DNA of 64,000 nucleotides, from contig CAKOYA010000002.1 of the NCBI GenBank assembly GCA_934130325.1, positions 31,073 through 95,072 on the forward strand, given 5' to 3'. Of this stretch, positions 45,047 through 55,144 are shown in pieces (the first letter of the stretch is position 1; each line of letters begins with the position of its first letter). Origin of the DNA: an uncultured Clostridia bacterium (lineage in GTDB: Bacteria > Bacillota > Clostridia > TANB77 > CAG-465). The position numbers and the translations under genes were made by a program. A model generated the notes under the pieces. That model was not told where the DNA came from and did no database searches. It worked only from the letters and a program-made list of their open reading frames with translations.

Positions 45047-45135
45047 TACACCAGACGATAGAAGTCTTGCGAACCTTGTCAGATCCGGAAGGAAGCAGCA
45101 ATAAGTGAGATTATTCTATGTGTTTGGTGCATTTT
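45047..45135 (+). ncRNA. ffs: Small signal recognition particle RNA (4.5S type)
   Basis: The apical loop has GTCAGATCCGGAAGGAAGCAGC-like sequence (45078-45099), the universal SRP domain IV signature that binds Ffh. The ends ACACCAGA and TTTGGTG pair and a T-run follows. It is the short, Alu-less form and lies directly before dnaX, a common clostridial location. Confidence 0.92.
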
Positions 45136-45153
45136 TGTATGAGGTGATAAATA

Positions 45154-46725
45154 ATGGGATATATTGCATTATATAGAAAATATAGACCTTTAACTTTTGA
45201 AAATATTTTAGGCCAAGAGAGTGTAACCAAAATATTAAAAAATCAGATAAAATCTGGTAAGATATCACATGCATATCTTTTTAGTGGAACAAGGGGTACT
45301 GGAAAAACATCTGCTGCTAAAGTATTTGCAAGAGCAATTAATTGTCTCAATCCAAAAGATGGTGAACCATGTAATGAGTGTAAAATATGTAAAAGTATAC
45401 TTGAAGGAAATACATCTGATGTAATTGAAATGGATGCGGCTTCAAATAATAGTGTAGAAAATATAAGGCAAATAAGACAAGAAGTAGTTTATGCTACTGT
45501 AGATGTTAAGTATAGAGTATATATAATAGATGAAGTACATATGCTAACAACGAGTGCTTTTAACGCCCTTCTAAAAACATTAGAAGAACCACCAGAAAAC
45601 GTAGTATTTATTTTAGCAACCACTGAACAACATAAAATACCCGTTACAATACTTTCAAGATGTTTGAGATTTGAATTTAATAGAATATCAGTTGAAAACA
45701 TAGTAGAAAGATTAGAATATGTTTTAAAGAAAGAAAAAATTCGATATGAAGATAAAGCTTTAGAATATGTAGCAAAACTGGCAGATGGTGGAATGCGTGA
45801 TGCATTGAGCATTTTAGATAGATGTATATCTGAAATGAGTGATACTTTAAAGTATGAGGATGTACAAAAAATAATAGGTGCAATTGATAAACAAGTAGTA
45901 GACCAAATAGTTGAATCAATATTAAACTATGATCCTATAAAAGCAAATGAGAACATTGATTTAGTTATAAAAAAGGGAAAGGACTTAAGACAACTTGTAT
46001 ATGAATTAGATGAAGAATTTTTAAATAGACTTATAAACACAAATGAAAGTAACGAAAGAATAATTAATATTATTGATAGACTTTCAAAATTAGATAGCGA
46101 TTTAAGACAGAGCGTAAGACCAGCGATAGTATTAAAAGCATGTATAGTTGAAATTTGTTTAAACACTGCACATAACAATCATAATGATTCTTCTAATGAA
46201 TCAATTTTAGCTAATATAAATATGTTGACTACTAAAATTACAAATCTTGAAAATGAGATATTAGCTTTAAAAAATAAAAAAAGTATTAATACTACAATAG
46301 AATCAGTACGTTTAAAATCAGAAGTAAAATCTAATATTGTATCAAAGACAGAAAATATTAGTGAAAAAAACAATAATATAAATGATGTGATAAATAATAT
46401 AGAATTATCTCAATTTGAAAATATAGATGAATTTAAGAAAAAAATAGTAGAATCCGGTAAGTTAAAATTATACTCTGCTTTGGCTGGTGCTAACATGTAT
46501 GTATGTAAATTGTATGTACTTGTAATTACTAGTAATTCATTTGCATATAATATCTTGAAAATGGATGAGAGCTTAAATGTAATGAAAAAAATATTAAATG
46601 ATGAATATGGAATAAATCAAGATATACGTGTGGAACTTAAAGAAGTACATGAAGATGATATGTTAAAGATAGAAAAATTATTTTCTGAGAATAATGTGAA
46701 ATACACTAAAATTGATGAAATTTAA
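45154..46725 (+). CDS. dnaX: DNA polymerase III subunits gamma and tau
   Basis: 523 residues. Walker A FSGTRGTGKTSAAK, the zinc module CNECKICKSI, VYIIDEVHMLTTSAFNALLKTLEEPP and sensor-1 FILATTEQHKIPVTILSRC are as expected; the C-terminal third is the tau-specific region. Clamp-loader ATPase. First of dnaX-ybaB-recR. Confidence 0.95.
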   Translation: MGYIALYRKYRPLTFENILGQESVTKILKNQIKSGKISHAYLFSGTRGTGKTSAAKVFARAINCLNPKDGEPCNECKICKSILEGNTSDVIEMDAASNNSVENIRQIRQEVVYATVDVKYRVYIIDEVHMLTTSAFNALLKTLEEPPENVVFILATTEQHKIPVTILSRCLRFEFNRISVENIVERLEYVLKKEKIRYEDKALEYVAKLADGGMRDALSILDRCISEMSDTLKYEDVQKIIGAIDKQVVDQIVESILNYDPIKANENIDLVIKKGKDLRQLVYELDEEFLNRLINTNESNERIINIIDRLSKLDSDLRQSVRPAIVLKACIVEICLNTAHNNHNDSSNESILANINMLTTKITNLENEILALKNKKSINTTIESVRLKSEVKSNIVSKTENISEKNNNINDVINNIELSQFENIDEFKKKIVESGKLKLYSALAGANMYVCKLYVLVITSNSFAYNILKMDESLNVMKKILNDEYGINQDIRVELKEVHEDDMLKIEKLFSENNVKYTKIDEI

Positions 46726-46781
46726 TTGAATTATTACAGAATTTATAATATAATAGTGATAATATAGAAAGGATGATAAAT

Positions 46782-47114
46782 ATGGCAAAATTTGGAGGAT
46801 TTCCTGGTGGTGGAATGGGAAATATGCAAAACATATTAAAGCAAGCTCAAAAAATGCAGAAAGAAATGGAAGAAAAACAAAAAGTAGTAGCTGAAACAGA
46901 AATTGAAACTTCTGCAGGTGGAGGAGCTGTTACTGTTAAGGCAACAGGGAATAAAGTTATAAAAGAAATAAAAATAAAAAAAGAAGTTGTAGATCCAGAA
47001 GATGTTGAAATGCTTGAAGATTTGGTTATTACTGCTGTTAACGAGGCATTAAATAAAGCGGACTCAATGTTACAGTCACAACTTGGTAGTATGAATATTC
47101 CAGGATTATTTTAG
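46782..47114 (+). CDS. YbaB/EbfC nucleoid-associated protein
   Basis: 110 residues from the ATG at 46782 after AAAGGATGAT. A Gly/Met/Phe-rich start ([14 protein letters not shown]), a long helix ([18 protein letters not shown]) and the conserved [25 protein letters not shown]-binding dimer of the YbaB family, in its usual place between dnaX and recR. Confidence 0.92.
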   Translation: MAKFGGFPGGGMGNMQNILKQAQKMQKEMEEKQKVVAETEIETSAGGGAVTVKATGNKVIKEIKIKKEVVDPEDVEMLEDLVITAVNEALNKADSMLQSQLGSMNIPGLF

Positions 47115-47123
47115 AGGTAAATA

Positions 47124-47717
47124 ATGTTTTCAGAAACCGTAACAAAATTAATTAATGAATTTGAAAAATTACCTGGAATTGGTCATAAATCAGCAGTAAG
47201 ACTTGCGTTTTATATATTAGAATCGCCTTTGGATGTAGCACAGAATATGGCTAGGACTTTACTTGAAGCTAAGGAAAAAGTCAAATTTTGTTCTATATGC
47301 TATAATTTAACAGAACATGATCCTTGTGATATTTGTTGTAATAAAAAAAGAGATGAAAGTATAATTTGTGTGGTAGAAAATGTAAAAGATGTTGTTGCAA
47401 TGGAAAAAACTCATGAATACAAGGGAATGTATCATGTTTTACATGGATGTATATCACCAATGAATAATATTACAGCCGGTGATATTAAAGTAAAAGAATT
47501 ATTAGAAAGATTGAAAGATGATTCCATAAAAGAAGTTATACTTGCAACGAATCCTACAATTGAGGGAGAGGCTACAGCTATGTATATTTCAAGATTAATA
47601 AAACCACTTGGAATTTCTGTTACAAGAATTGCTCATGGAATACCAGTGGGTGGGGATTTAGAATATACTGACGAAATAACATTAATAAAAGCCTTAGAAG
47701 GAAGAAGGGAATTATAA
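47124..47717 (+). CDS. recR: Recombination mediator RecR
   Basis: 197 residues. Helix-hairpin-helix [20 protein letters not shown], a four-Cys zinc finger ([18 protein letters not shown]), and a Toprim domain ([30 protein letters not shown]). Helps load RecA during gap repair. Confidence 0.95.
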   Translation: MFSETVTKLINEFEKLPGIGHKSAVRLAFYILESPLDVAQNMARTLLEAKEKVKFCSICYNLTEHDPCDICCNKKRDESIICVVENVKDVVAMEKTHEYKGMYHVLHGCISPMNNITAGDIKVKELLERLKDDSIKEVILATNPTIEGEATAMYISRLIKPLGISVTRIAHGIPVGGDLEYTDEITLIKALEGRREL

Positions 47718-47720
47718 AAA

Positions 47721-47760
47721 GAGGTGGAGTGTTTTGATTTGGCTCCACCTTTAATCTTTT
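47721..47760 (+). terminator. Terminator after recR
   Basis: AGGTGGAG (47722-47729) pairs with CTCCACCT (47743-47750), followed by a T-rich tail. Confidence 0.75.
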
Positions 47761-47887
47761 CTTGCAAAATATGCAACCCAAAAGATAAATTAAGAAATAT
47801 TATATATAATATAAACTATGTATACTATAGTTTAATTATATTATATGTAAAAAAATAAGTTATATACAAAAAGGAGAAAAAATAAAA

Positions 47888-48667
47888 ATGAAAATTGGAT
47901 TTTTTGATTCTGGACTTGGAGGTTTAACAGTTTTTAATAAAGTTATGAAAAATATTAAAGCTGATTATATATATTTAGCGGATAATAAGAATTCGCCATA
48001 TGGAATAAAAACAAAAAAAGAAGTTGTATCATATGCTAAAAAAAATGTACAAACACTAGTAGATATTGGATGTGAAATCATCGTAATAGCTTGTAATACT
48101 GCAACTAGTGTGGCAATAGATGATTTAAGAAAAATGTATAAAAATATTTGTATAATTGGAATTGAACCTGCTGTTAAAGTTGCAGTATGTGAGAATAACT
48201 TATCCAAAAAAATATTTGTCAGTGCCACTACTATGACATTAAAGGAAAAAAAATTAAATGAGTTGATAAAAAAATTAGGTGCAGAAAATATGGTGGAAAA
48301 AATAGCACTTGATAAATTAGTAAAATTTGCTGAATCAGGAGATACAAGTAATGATGAGGTTGAAAGATATCTTGAAAATAAATTTAAAGATTATGATTTA
48401 AATCAATATAGTCATTTAGTCTTAGGATGTACACATTTTCCACTATTTAAGGATCAAATAAAAAAAGTGCTTAAAAATAATATAAAGGTAATAGATGGTA
48501 GTGACGGGATAGTTAAGAATTTAAAGACTAAAATAATTAACAAAGGCTTAGCTGAGAATGATATTATGACAGTAAGTTTGTTACTTACAAAGGAAAGTAA
48601 CACGTTTGTTGAAAATTTTAAAAGAATATCGGGTATAGAAAATGTAGCAATAGAAGTTATTAATTAA
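47888..48667 (+). CDS. murI: Glutamate racemase
   Basis: 259 residues. IGFFDSGLGGLTVFNKV, the first catalytic Cys in IACNTATSVA, and the second in LGCTHFPLF are present. It makes D-glutamate for peptidoglycan. Preceded by about 125 AT-rich bases with promoter-like sequence and AAAGGAG. Confidence 0.93.
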   Translation: MKIGFFDSGLGGLTVFNKVMKNIKADYIYLADNKNSPYGIKTKKEVVSYAKKNVQTLVDIGCEIIVIACNTATSVAIDDLRKMYKNICIIGIEPAVKVAVCENNLSKKIFVSATTMTLKEKKLNELIKKLGAENMVEKIALDKLVKFAESGDTSNDEVERYLENKFKDYDLNQYSHLVLGCTHFPLFKDQIKKVLKNNIKVIDGSDGIVKNLKTKIINKGLAENDIMTVSLLLTKESNTFVENFKRISGIENVAIEVIN

Positions 48668-48673
48668 TTTAAT

Positions 48674-48712
48674 AAATAAGTATGGTCAAATATGACCATA
48701 CTTATTTACTTT
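48674..48712 (+). terminator. Terminator after murI
   Basis: A perfect 15-bp stem (48674-48688 with 48693-48707) with a four-base loop, then a short T-run. Confidence 0.78.
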
Positions 48713-48752
48713 TAGTATATATTGAGGTATACTAACTACAGTAGGTGAGTTT

Positions 48753-49730
48753 ATGGAGTTGTACGAAAAAAATGGAAATATATTGTATATTTTAAATGTT
48801 TTAAAAAAATATTCAGATGAGGATCATATTCTATCTTCTAAAGATATATGTGATAAGATAAAAGATATATATAAAGTATCAATTGATTCTAGAACAGTAA
48901 GAAGAAATATAGCATTATTAGTAGAAAAATTCAATTATGATATTAGTATATGGAACGAAAATAAAAAAGGATATTATTTAATTAAAGATCCAAAAATAGA
49001 TTTTGAGTCAGGAGAAATAAGAGCAATTATTGATGTATTTAGTTATTCAAACTTCATACCAGATACCCTATCAAAACAGATTGTAAATAAATGTAAAAGT
49101 ATGCAAACAGTATATGAAAATGAAAAAATAAAAGATTATGAAATAATAATGAACGATACAAAAGTAGGTAATTTAGAAATAATTAAAAATATAGAAGATA
49201 TTAATAATGCCATATATAAATGTAAAAAAATATCGTTTGATTATTGGAAATATGAACTAATATCTAGTTTAGAAAAAGTAATAGTTAATCAACCTACTGT
49301 TTCTCCGTATAGAGTTGTATATGCATTACAAAACTTTTATCTTATTTGCTTAACAGATGGTAAAGATAAGTTATACACTTATAGAGTTGATAGAATGAGA
49401 AATATTAATATTTTAGACTGTGAGTCGTCTAATAAATTTGATAAAAAAGAAGTTGATTTCTATATAAAAAATAATGTGGCTATGTTTAGTGGAAACGCTA
49501 CCTTTATGGAAGTAAAATGCCATATAGATTTACTAGATAATGTAGTTGAATTATTTGGAAAGAATATCAAATTAAAAAGAATAAATGATAAATATTTTAG
49601 TGTGAAACTATATACTAATATGCAAGGTTTTAAATATTGGATTCTTAGAAATATTGGAAAAGTGGAGGTAATAAATCCAAAATCATTAAAAAAAGAAATA
49701 AATAAAATATTAAAGGAAAATATAAAGTAA
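48753..49730 (+). CDS. WYL-domain transcriptional regulator
   Basis: 325 residues. An N-terminal winged helix (LSSKDICDKIK and IDSRTVRRNIALL) is followed by a WYL domain (FDYWKYELISSLEKVIVNQPTVSPYRVVYALQNFYLICL) and a C-terminal extension WCX-like. WYL domains sense nucleic acid or nucleotide ligands and often control stress or defence genes. It heads a three-gene unit with 12- and 55-base gaps; the next gene may be its target. Confidence 0.82.
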   Translation: MELYEKNGNILYILNVLKKYSDEDHILSSKDICDKIKDIYKVSIDSRTVRRNIALLVEKFNYDISIWNENKKGYYLIKDPKIDFESGEIRAIIDVFSYSNFIPDTLSKQIVNKCKSMQTVYENEKIKDYEIIMNDTKVGNLEIIKNIEDINNAIYKCKKISFDYWKYELISSLEKVIVNQPTVSPYRVVYALQNFYLICLTDGKDKLYTYRVDRMRNINILDCESSNKFDKKEVDFYIKNNVAMFSGNATFMEVKCHIDLLDNVVELFGKNIKLKRINDKYFSVKLYTNMQGFKYWILRNIGKVEVINPKSLKKEINKILKENIK

Positions 49731-49742
49731 AAGGGGAATGCT

Positions 49743-50819
49743 ATGAAAAGAGATTTAATAAAAGAAATAGAAAAAATTGATTTATCAAATACTGTTAAAA
49801 TTATTGATATATTAACATATGACTTTAAGGATGAGCTAGGTATAAATTTTAAAAATATCTTTATAAAAATGAGTAATATGACAAATGTAGAAAAATTTTT
49901 AAAATATAGGATTATAAGTTCAATAAAATATCAATATACACATACTTTAATAGATTGTGATACAACTGATCTTACAAAAAATATACTTACAAGAATATAT
50001 TTTAAAGATAAGTATGATTATGTAAGTGTCGATGAAAATAATAGAACTTATAGTTTAAGTAATGGAAGTATATTTGAAAGTGATACTATGAATTCATTTC
50101 AAACTATATTTGGTGCATATATGAGATGTTTTATTCAAAGGGAGCATGTAAAAAAATTAAACTGGTCAAAGTTATATGGACAAGATTATAATGTAAATTC
50201 TATTAATTCATATAAAGAGGCAGAACTATATAGAAATTTTTGGACATTAGAAAATTTTAATGATATAAAGTTAAAGGCTAAAGATGGTAAAGAAAGAGAA
50301 ATTCTTGACGAGCTTGAAATCTTTGCAGGTTTAACTCATACTGTTGGTAATTTTGCTTTGGTACCATATAAGTGTAATACATATAGAGGAATTGACCAGC
50401 GTTTATCTGATTATTGGGATTTATCATATGATAAATTCGTAAATTGTACTAATATAGAAAAATTATCAGAAGATATAGTTGAAAAACTCAGATTTAAAGA
50501 AAATAAGGAAAAAATAAAAGAAAAAATAATTAAAAGTGTAAAAGAATATAAAAATATAAAAAAAATTTATGATAAATTTGAAATAATCTCCAAGTATCGT
50601 CCAACTTCAAAGGTTTATAGTGGTTTTGTTAATGATAATGATATAAATAGTGATATAGAAGAAGAGATATATTTAAATATATTAAAAGAAATAAATCAAT
50701 TTATTATTAAAAGAGGAATTAATATTATATTAGATATAAGCCAAAAATCAGAAAAAGATTTATTAGTAAAAAATGAAGAGCTTATACAAAAGGTAAGAAA
50801 TCATTTTTTAAAAAAATAA
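49743..50819 (+). CDS. Protein of unknown function next to a WYL regulator
   Basis: 358 residues, soluble, no membrane segments. A central segment FAGLTHTVGNFALVPYKCNTYRG then LSDYWDLSYDKF recalls an unnamed family in gut Firmicutes (similar GNFxLVPYxxNxxRG motifs), but no activity is known to me. The C-terminal 80 residues are a charged helix region. Starts 12 bases after the regulator gene. Confidence 0.62.
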   Translation: MKRDLIKEIEKIDLSNTVKIIDILTYDFKDELGINFKNIFIKMSNMTNVEKFLKYRIISSIKYQYTHTLIDCDTTDLTKNILTRIYFKDKYDYVSVDENNRTYSLSNGSIFESDTMNSFQTIFGAYMRCFIQREHVKKLNWSKLYGQDYNVNSINSYKEAELYRNFWTLENFNDIKLKAKDGKEREILDELEIFAGLTHTVGNFALVPYKCNTYRGIDQRLSDYWDLSYDKFVNCTNIEKLSEDIVEKLRFKENKEKIKEKIIKSVKEYKNIKKIYDKFEIISKYRPTSKVYSGFVNDNDINSDIEEEIYLNILKEINQFIIKRGINIILDISQKSEKDLLVKNEELIQKVRNHFLKK

Positions 50820-50874
50820 TTAATAGTGTAGGTATTGCATGTAATTAAATATTTAAAATATGGAGGAAATAAGT

Positions 50875-51531
50875 TTGAAAGATATAGAGAATTATATTAA
50901 AAATAAATATAAAGATTATATAAAATTAGACAATGACTATTACCAAGTTACAACTGCTATAGCTGGTGATTTACCTTTTGTTAATCCACATATAGACTTG
51001 TATACGTGTGATTATGGACTTCAAGGTAAATGGGGATTATGTGATAGTAAGGGAAATGAATTAATAAAACCACAATATTTATTTCCATTACATAAATTTG
51101 ATAATATTTATATGGTTTCACTTCCAATAAAAAATGATGAAGGGATAATTGTAGATATGGATTCAGGTTTAGTGGATGAAAATAATAATGAAATAGTGCC
51201 TATCAAGTATGGATTTATGACATGGTTGGATGATGCTGGTAATTATTTTAAGGTTTTTGATAAAAAATTAGGAAAATATGGTGTTATAGACAGAAATTAT
51301 AATATAATAATTTCATTTATATATGATTATATATATACTAGTGCTGAGAACGATCAAATTATAATAAATGATAATAATTTGTATGGAGTATATGATTTTA
51401 AATTAAATAAAGTAATTATACCACCTAAATATATTGAAAGGATGCGAGTAGTAAAATATAATGTATTTGAACTTACTAATCAGCAAGATTGTAAAACTTA
51501 TATAAATGAAAAAGGTGATATAATAATATAA
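50875..51531 (+). CDS. WG-repeat protein
   Basis: 218 residues from a TTG at 50875: GGAGGAAATAAG lies right before it, and the upstream ATG at 50860 is part of that ribosome binding site. WG repeats are seen as GKWGLCDSKGNELIKPQY, SGLVDENNNEIVPIKY, GKYGVIDRNYNIIISFIY and NLYGVYDFKLNKVIIPPKY, which build a small beta-propeller-like or solenoid fold used in binding. Partner unknown. Confidence 0.72.
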   Translation: MKDIENYIKNKYKDYIKLDNDYYQVTTAIAGDLPFVNPHIDLYTCDYGLQGKWGLCDSKGNELIKPQYLFPLHKFDNIYMVSLPIKNDEGIIVDMDSGLVDENNNEIVPIKYGFMTWLDDAGNYFKVFDKKLGKYGVIDRNYNIIISFIYDYIYTSAENDQIIINDNNLYGVYDFKLNKVIIPPKYIERMRVVKYNVFELTNQQDCKTYINEKGDIII

Positions 51532-51538
51532 CATGTTT

Positions 51539-51564
51539 GTTACAATAATTACAAAAAAGTTACA
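51539..51564 (+). promoter_or_regulatory. Three (G/A)TTACA repeats before the two-component operon
   Basis: GTTACA, ATTACA and GTTACA start at 51539, 51548 and 51559, resembling the TTnACA direct repeats bound by PhoP/PhoB-type regulators. The spacing (9 and 11) is near one helical turn. Autoregulation is inferred. Confidence 0.4.
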
Positions 51565-51648
51565 ATAAAATTAAAAATATTTCAAAAAAATGTAGCCAAA
51601 AAAATATATACATGATATAATTATTTTAACGTAAATGAGGTGTTATAT

Positions 51649-52347
51649 ATGAATGATAAGAAAATCTTAATTGTGGATGATGAAAGACCAATTGTTGATA
51701 TTTTGAAGTTTAATTTAGAAAGAGAAGGATTTTCTACTGTTGCAGCATATGACGGAGAAGAAGCTATAAATATAGCACTATCTGTAAAACCAGATTTAAT
51801 ATTATTAGATTTAATGTTACCTAAGGTTGACGGATTTAATGTTTGTAAAGAACTTAGAAAAAGTTTAGTTTGCCCTATAATAATGCTTACTGCAAAAGAA
51901 GAAGTGGTTGACAAAATAATAGGCTTAGAACTTGGAGCAGATGATTATATGACAAAACCTTTTAGTGTAAGAGAGGTAATAGCTAGAGTAAAAGCAAATC
52001 TTAGGAAACATGTAATTAACGATACTAAAGAGGAAAAGGATGGAAAATCAAAGATAAAAATTAAAGATATGATAATTGACCCTGAAAGATATACTGCTAT
52101 TATAGGTGATAAGGTTATAGATTTGACTATTAAGGAGTTTGAATTATTAAAGATGCTTTCTACAGCACCTAACCAGGTATTTACGAGAGAACAGATATTA
52201 AGAGGAGTATGGGGATATGATTTTTATGGTGATGCTAGAACTGTTGATGTAACAGTTAGACGTTTAAGAGAAAAAATTGAAAGAAATTCTGCAGATCCAC
52301 AATATGTTCAAACTAAAAGGGGAATGGGATATTTTGTATCCGATTAA
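51649..52347 (+). CDS. OmpR/PhoB-family response regulator
   Basis: 232 residues from the ATG at 51649 after GAGGTG. Receiver with phospho-acceptor Asp in LILLDLMLPKVDGF and the switch residues MLTAKEE and MTKPFSVRE; winged-helix output with LTIKEFELLKML and VDVTVRRLREKIE. Overall closest in look to WalR/PhoP-type regulators. Paired with the kinase 27 bases downstream. Confidence 0.88.
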   Translation: MNDKKILIVDDERPIVDILKFNLEREGFSTVAAYDGEEAINIALSVKPDLILLDLMLPKVDGFNVCKELRKSLVCPIIMLTAKEEVVDKIIGLELGADDYMTKPFSVREVIARVKANLRKHVINDTKEEKDGKSKIKIKDMIIDPERYTAIIGDKVIDLTIKEFELLKMLSTAPNQVFTREQILRGVWGYDFYGDARTVDVTVRRLREKIERNSADPQYVQTKRGMGYFVSD

Positions 52348-52374
52348 AATTCTTTAGGAAGGAAAGAATGTTAT

Positions 52375-53781
52375 ATGAAAAAATCTATAAAAAATAGTAT
52401 AAGATTTTTTGTATTAAGTATGGTAGTTATAGTTTTTATAACTACTATAATTCTATCTAGAAGTATAATTGATATAGAAAATATTTTTGCATTATCTAAC
52501 ATGATTATACTAATATGCTTTTTAATAATTGCACTTGTTATATGTACTACGATATCTAATTTAATAACCTTTCCTTTAAAGAAGATAGAAAAAAGCATGA
52601 AAAATGTTTCAGAAGGAAAGATAATTGATACTAAGTATTTAAAAGATTATTCAAAGTATGAAGAATTAAAAGAATTAATAGGTTCGTATACTTTAATGAT
52701 GGAGCTAATTAAAAAGAATAATTTTGATTTAAATAGCCAACAAAGCAAAACAGAAATAATTCTAGAACATATGGCAGATGGGGTAATAGCTTTTTCTATT
52801 TCTAAGCAAGTAGTTCATATGAATAAATCTGCAATGAGATTACTTGCAATTAACAATACTTATGATACTTTTGATAAAATTATAAGTAAGTTAAATATAA
52901 CTTTGGATTTTGATAAAATTATGTATTTGCCTAATTATAAAAGTATTGAGGCTAAAATTACTGTATTTGAAAATACTTTAAATATAGTATTTGTACCTTT
53001 TTTTAGTGATAGATTAAGTCCCATGGGCGTAATAATGGTAATAAGGAATATAACAGAAACAGTTAAGTTAGATAATTTAAGAAAAGAATTTGTTGCTAAT
53101 GTTTCACATGAATTAAAAACTCCGCTTACTTCAATAAAAGGCTACTCTGAAACAATGATGAATGGAGATCTTACTTATCAGGAAATTAGTAGATTTTCCA
53201 AAGTAATAAATCAAGAAGCTAATAGAATGGATAGATTGGTAGCAGATTTATTGCAATTGTCTAGATTTGATTATAAAAAAGTAAGTTGGAAAAAAATGAT
53301 GTTTTCGGTAGTAGAACTAGCACAAGGAGTTTGTGAGAAAATGAAATACTCTGCTCAAGAAAAAAATCATAAATTAGAATGTATTATTACTGCACAACCA
53401 CCTAACGTTTACGCAGATAGGGATGCTATTGAACAGGTAATAATGAATGTTGTGAGTAATAGTATAAAGTATACTCCTGAAAATGGTAACATTGTGGTGT
53501 ATGTTGGTACAGTTAATAATAATGCATATATAAAAGTAATTGATAATGGAATTGGTATACCGTCATCCGATCTTAATAGGATATTTGAAAGATTTTATAG
53601 GGTTGATAAAGCAAGATCAAGAAAAATGGGAGGAACAGGTTTAGGGCTTTCTATAGTAAAGGAAATAATAGATGGTAATAATGGTACTATTAATATAAAA
53701 AGCGAGGTAAATAAGGGGACAGAAGTGATTATTACACTTCCAACTAAAATTAAGCAAGCAAACATTAAAGGGGGAAATTAA
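52375..53781 (+). CDS. Sensor histidine kinase (WalK/PhoR type)
   Basis: 468 residues: two membrane helices close together (about 10-60, almost no outside loop), a HAMP segment, a PAS-like domain (about 120-225), HisKA with phospho-acceptor His in FVANVSHELKTPLTSIKGY, and HATPase with N box NVVSNSIKYTPENG and G boxes DNGIGI and GGTGLGLSIVKEI. The very short extracellular loop suggests it senses a membrane or internal signal. Cognate of the regulator upstream. Confidence 0.88.
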   Translation: MKKSIKNSIRFFVLSMVVIVFITTIILSRSIIDIENIFALSNMIILICFLIIALVICTTISNLITFPLKKIEKSMKNVSEGKIIDTKYLKDYSKYEELKELIGSYTLMMELIKKNNFDLNSQQSKTEIILEHMADGVIAFSISKQVVHMNKSAMRLLAINNTYDTFDKIISKLNITLDFDKIMYLPNYKSIEAKITVFENTLNIVFVPFFSDRLSPMGVIMVIRNITETVKLDNLRKEFVANVSHELKTPLTSIKGYSETMMNGDLTYQEISRFSKVINQEANRMDRLVADLLQLSRFDYKKVSWKKMMFSVVELAQGVCEKMKYSAQEKNHKLECIITAQPPNVYADRDAIEQVIMNVVSNSIKYTPENGNIVVYVGTVNNNAYIKVIDNGIGIPSSDLNRIFERFYRVDKARSRKMGGTGLGLSIVKEIIDGNNGTINIKSEVNKGTEVIITLPTKIKQANIKGGN

Positions 53782-53784
53782 ATA

Positions 53785-54549
53785 ATGAAGTATTTTGATA
53801 CGCACGCCCATTATAATGATGAATTATACAATGATGAATTAGAGAGTGTGTTAGACAACTGTAAAAAGGCTGGTGTAGATACTATTGTAAATGTTGGATA
53901 TAACAAAGACTCTTCTATTGGATCTATCAATTTAGCTTTAAAATATGATAATTTTTATGCTGCAATAGGTGTTCATCCACATGATGTAGATACTAATACG
54001 GCTCAAGATGTATATGATATATATCAAAAGTATAAAAATAGTAAAATAGTTGGAATAGGAGAGATAGGATTTGATTTTGCATTTGTGAAGGATAATAAAG
54101 AAAAACAAAGAAATTTATTTATTCAGCAAATAGAATTAGCTAATACTTTAAAATTACCAATTTTAATACATTCAAGAGATGCTTCCTTGGATACATATAA
54201 TACATTAAGAGAAAAAAGAGCAGAATATGGTACTTTGTTTCACTGTTTTCAACCTAGTGATGATTTAGTTAGATTAGTTTTGGAGAATGGATATTATGTT
54301 GCTTTTGGTGGAAATGTTACGTATAAAAGAAATGCATCGTTTAAAAGGTATATCGAAAAAATACCATTAAGTCAAATAGTAGTAGAAACTGATTGCCCAT
54401 ACTTATCACCAGAGCCATACAGAGGAACAAGAAACGACTCATCACGTTTACCCATAATATGCAAAAAACTTTCTGAATATAAAGAAGTTGAGACTGAAGT
54501 TTTAGAAAATGCTGTATATAAAAATGCTAAAAAATTTTTTAATATATAA
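53785..54549 (+). CDS. TatD family metal-dependent DNase
   Basis: 254 residues. FDTHAHYNDE supplies the first metal ligands, then GIGEIGFDF, LILIHSRDA, HCF and ETDCPYLSPEPYRG. Family members are 3'-5' DNases or D-aminoacyl-type hydrolases. Follows the kinase gene by three bases. Confidence 0.9.
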   Translation: MKYFDTHAHYNDELYNDELESVLDNCKKAGVDTIVNVGYNKDSSIGSINLALKYDNFYAAIGVHPHDVDTNTAQDVYDIYQKYKNSKIVGIGEIGFDFAFVKDNKEKQRNLFIQQIELANTLKLPILIHSRDASLDTYNTLREKRAEYGTLFHCFQPSDDLVRLVLENGYYVAFGGNVTYKRNASFKRYIEKIPLSQIVVETDCPYLSPEPYRGTRNDSSRLPIICKKLSEYKEVETEVLENAVYKNAKKFFNI

Positions 54550-54554
54550 AAACA

Positions 54555-54608
54555 GGACTTAAAATGAACTATACACCAAAAAGTGAGTTCATTTTAGGTC
54601 CCTTTTTA
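54555..54608. terminator. Terminator between tatD and the convergent regulator gene
   Basis: 15-bp stem with one G-U pair (54555-54569 with 54587-54601), followed by TTTTTA. Confidence 0.75.
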
Positions 54609-54615
54609 AATAATG

Positions 54616-54936
54616 TTAGAAGTTATCATTTATAGTATTAATCATATTTTTAATTATTGCTAGTTGTCTATCTGTATAATATATTTCTTCAGGTTCATAT
54701 ACAATATTATCAAGAGAGTCTGAAAACATTGAATCTAGGCTTACTTTTAATGTATTTGAAAGTATGATTAATTTATTTAAACTTGGAAGTTTGATTCCTC
54801 TTTCTATATCTCCTAAAAAGTTTTGGGATACGCCAATTTTTTCTGCAAGTTCAAATTGTGTTAAATTCATTTTCTCTCTTGCAGTTTTTACTTTGTTACC
54901 AAAAGCTTTTTGATTTATCACTTTATTGTTTGTCAT
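54616..54936 (-). CDS. XRE-family transcriptional regulator
   Basis: 106 residues from the ATG at 54936 after GAGGTGA. HTH region FGNKVKTAREKMNLTQFELAEKIGVSQNFLGDIERGIKLPSLNKL is complete; a short C-terminal helix follows. DNA-binding repressor type, target unknown. It lies just before tRNA-Pro. Confidence 0.82.
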   Translation of the reverse strand: MTNNKVINQKAFGNKVKTAREKMNLTQFELAEKIGVSQNFLGDIERGIKLPSLNKLIILSNTLKVSLDSMFSDSLDNIVYEPEEIYYTDRQLAIIKNMINTINDNF

Positions 54937-55102
54937 AGAATTCACCTCGTCACATATAATATATACTAAAACAAAGAAAAAATAAACAATTAATGTGTGT
55001 ATAAAACAACACTAATATTATGAGCGAGTTAAAAAATATATATGCTTTATTACAATAAATTCAGATTATTTGATAAAAAAATATAAAATATTATTACAGG
55101 TA

Positions 55103-55131
55103 TTGATTTTTTAAAAAATAAGTGATATAAT
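55103..55131 (+). promoter_or_regulatory. Promoter of tRNA-Pro
   Basis: TTGATT (55103-55108), 17 bases, TATAAT (55126-55131), 13 bases before the tRNA. Confidence 0.75.
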
Positions 55132-55144
55132 TATCATTGTATTT

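Noticed and set aside
47760..47887. Riboswitch upstream of murI
   Set aside because: Only AT-rich sequence with weak promoter-like words; no conserved fold seen.
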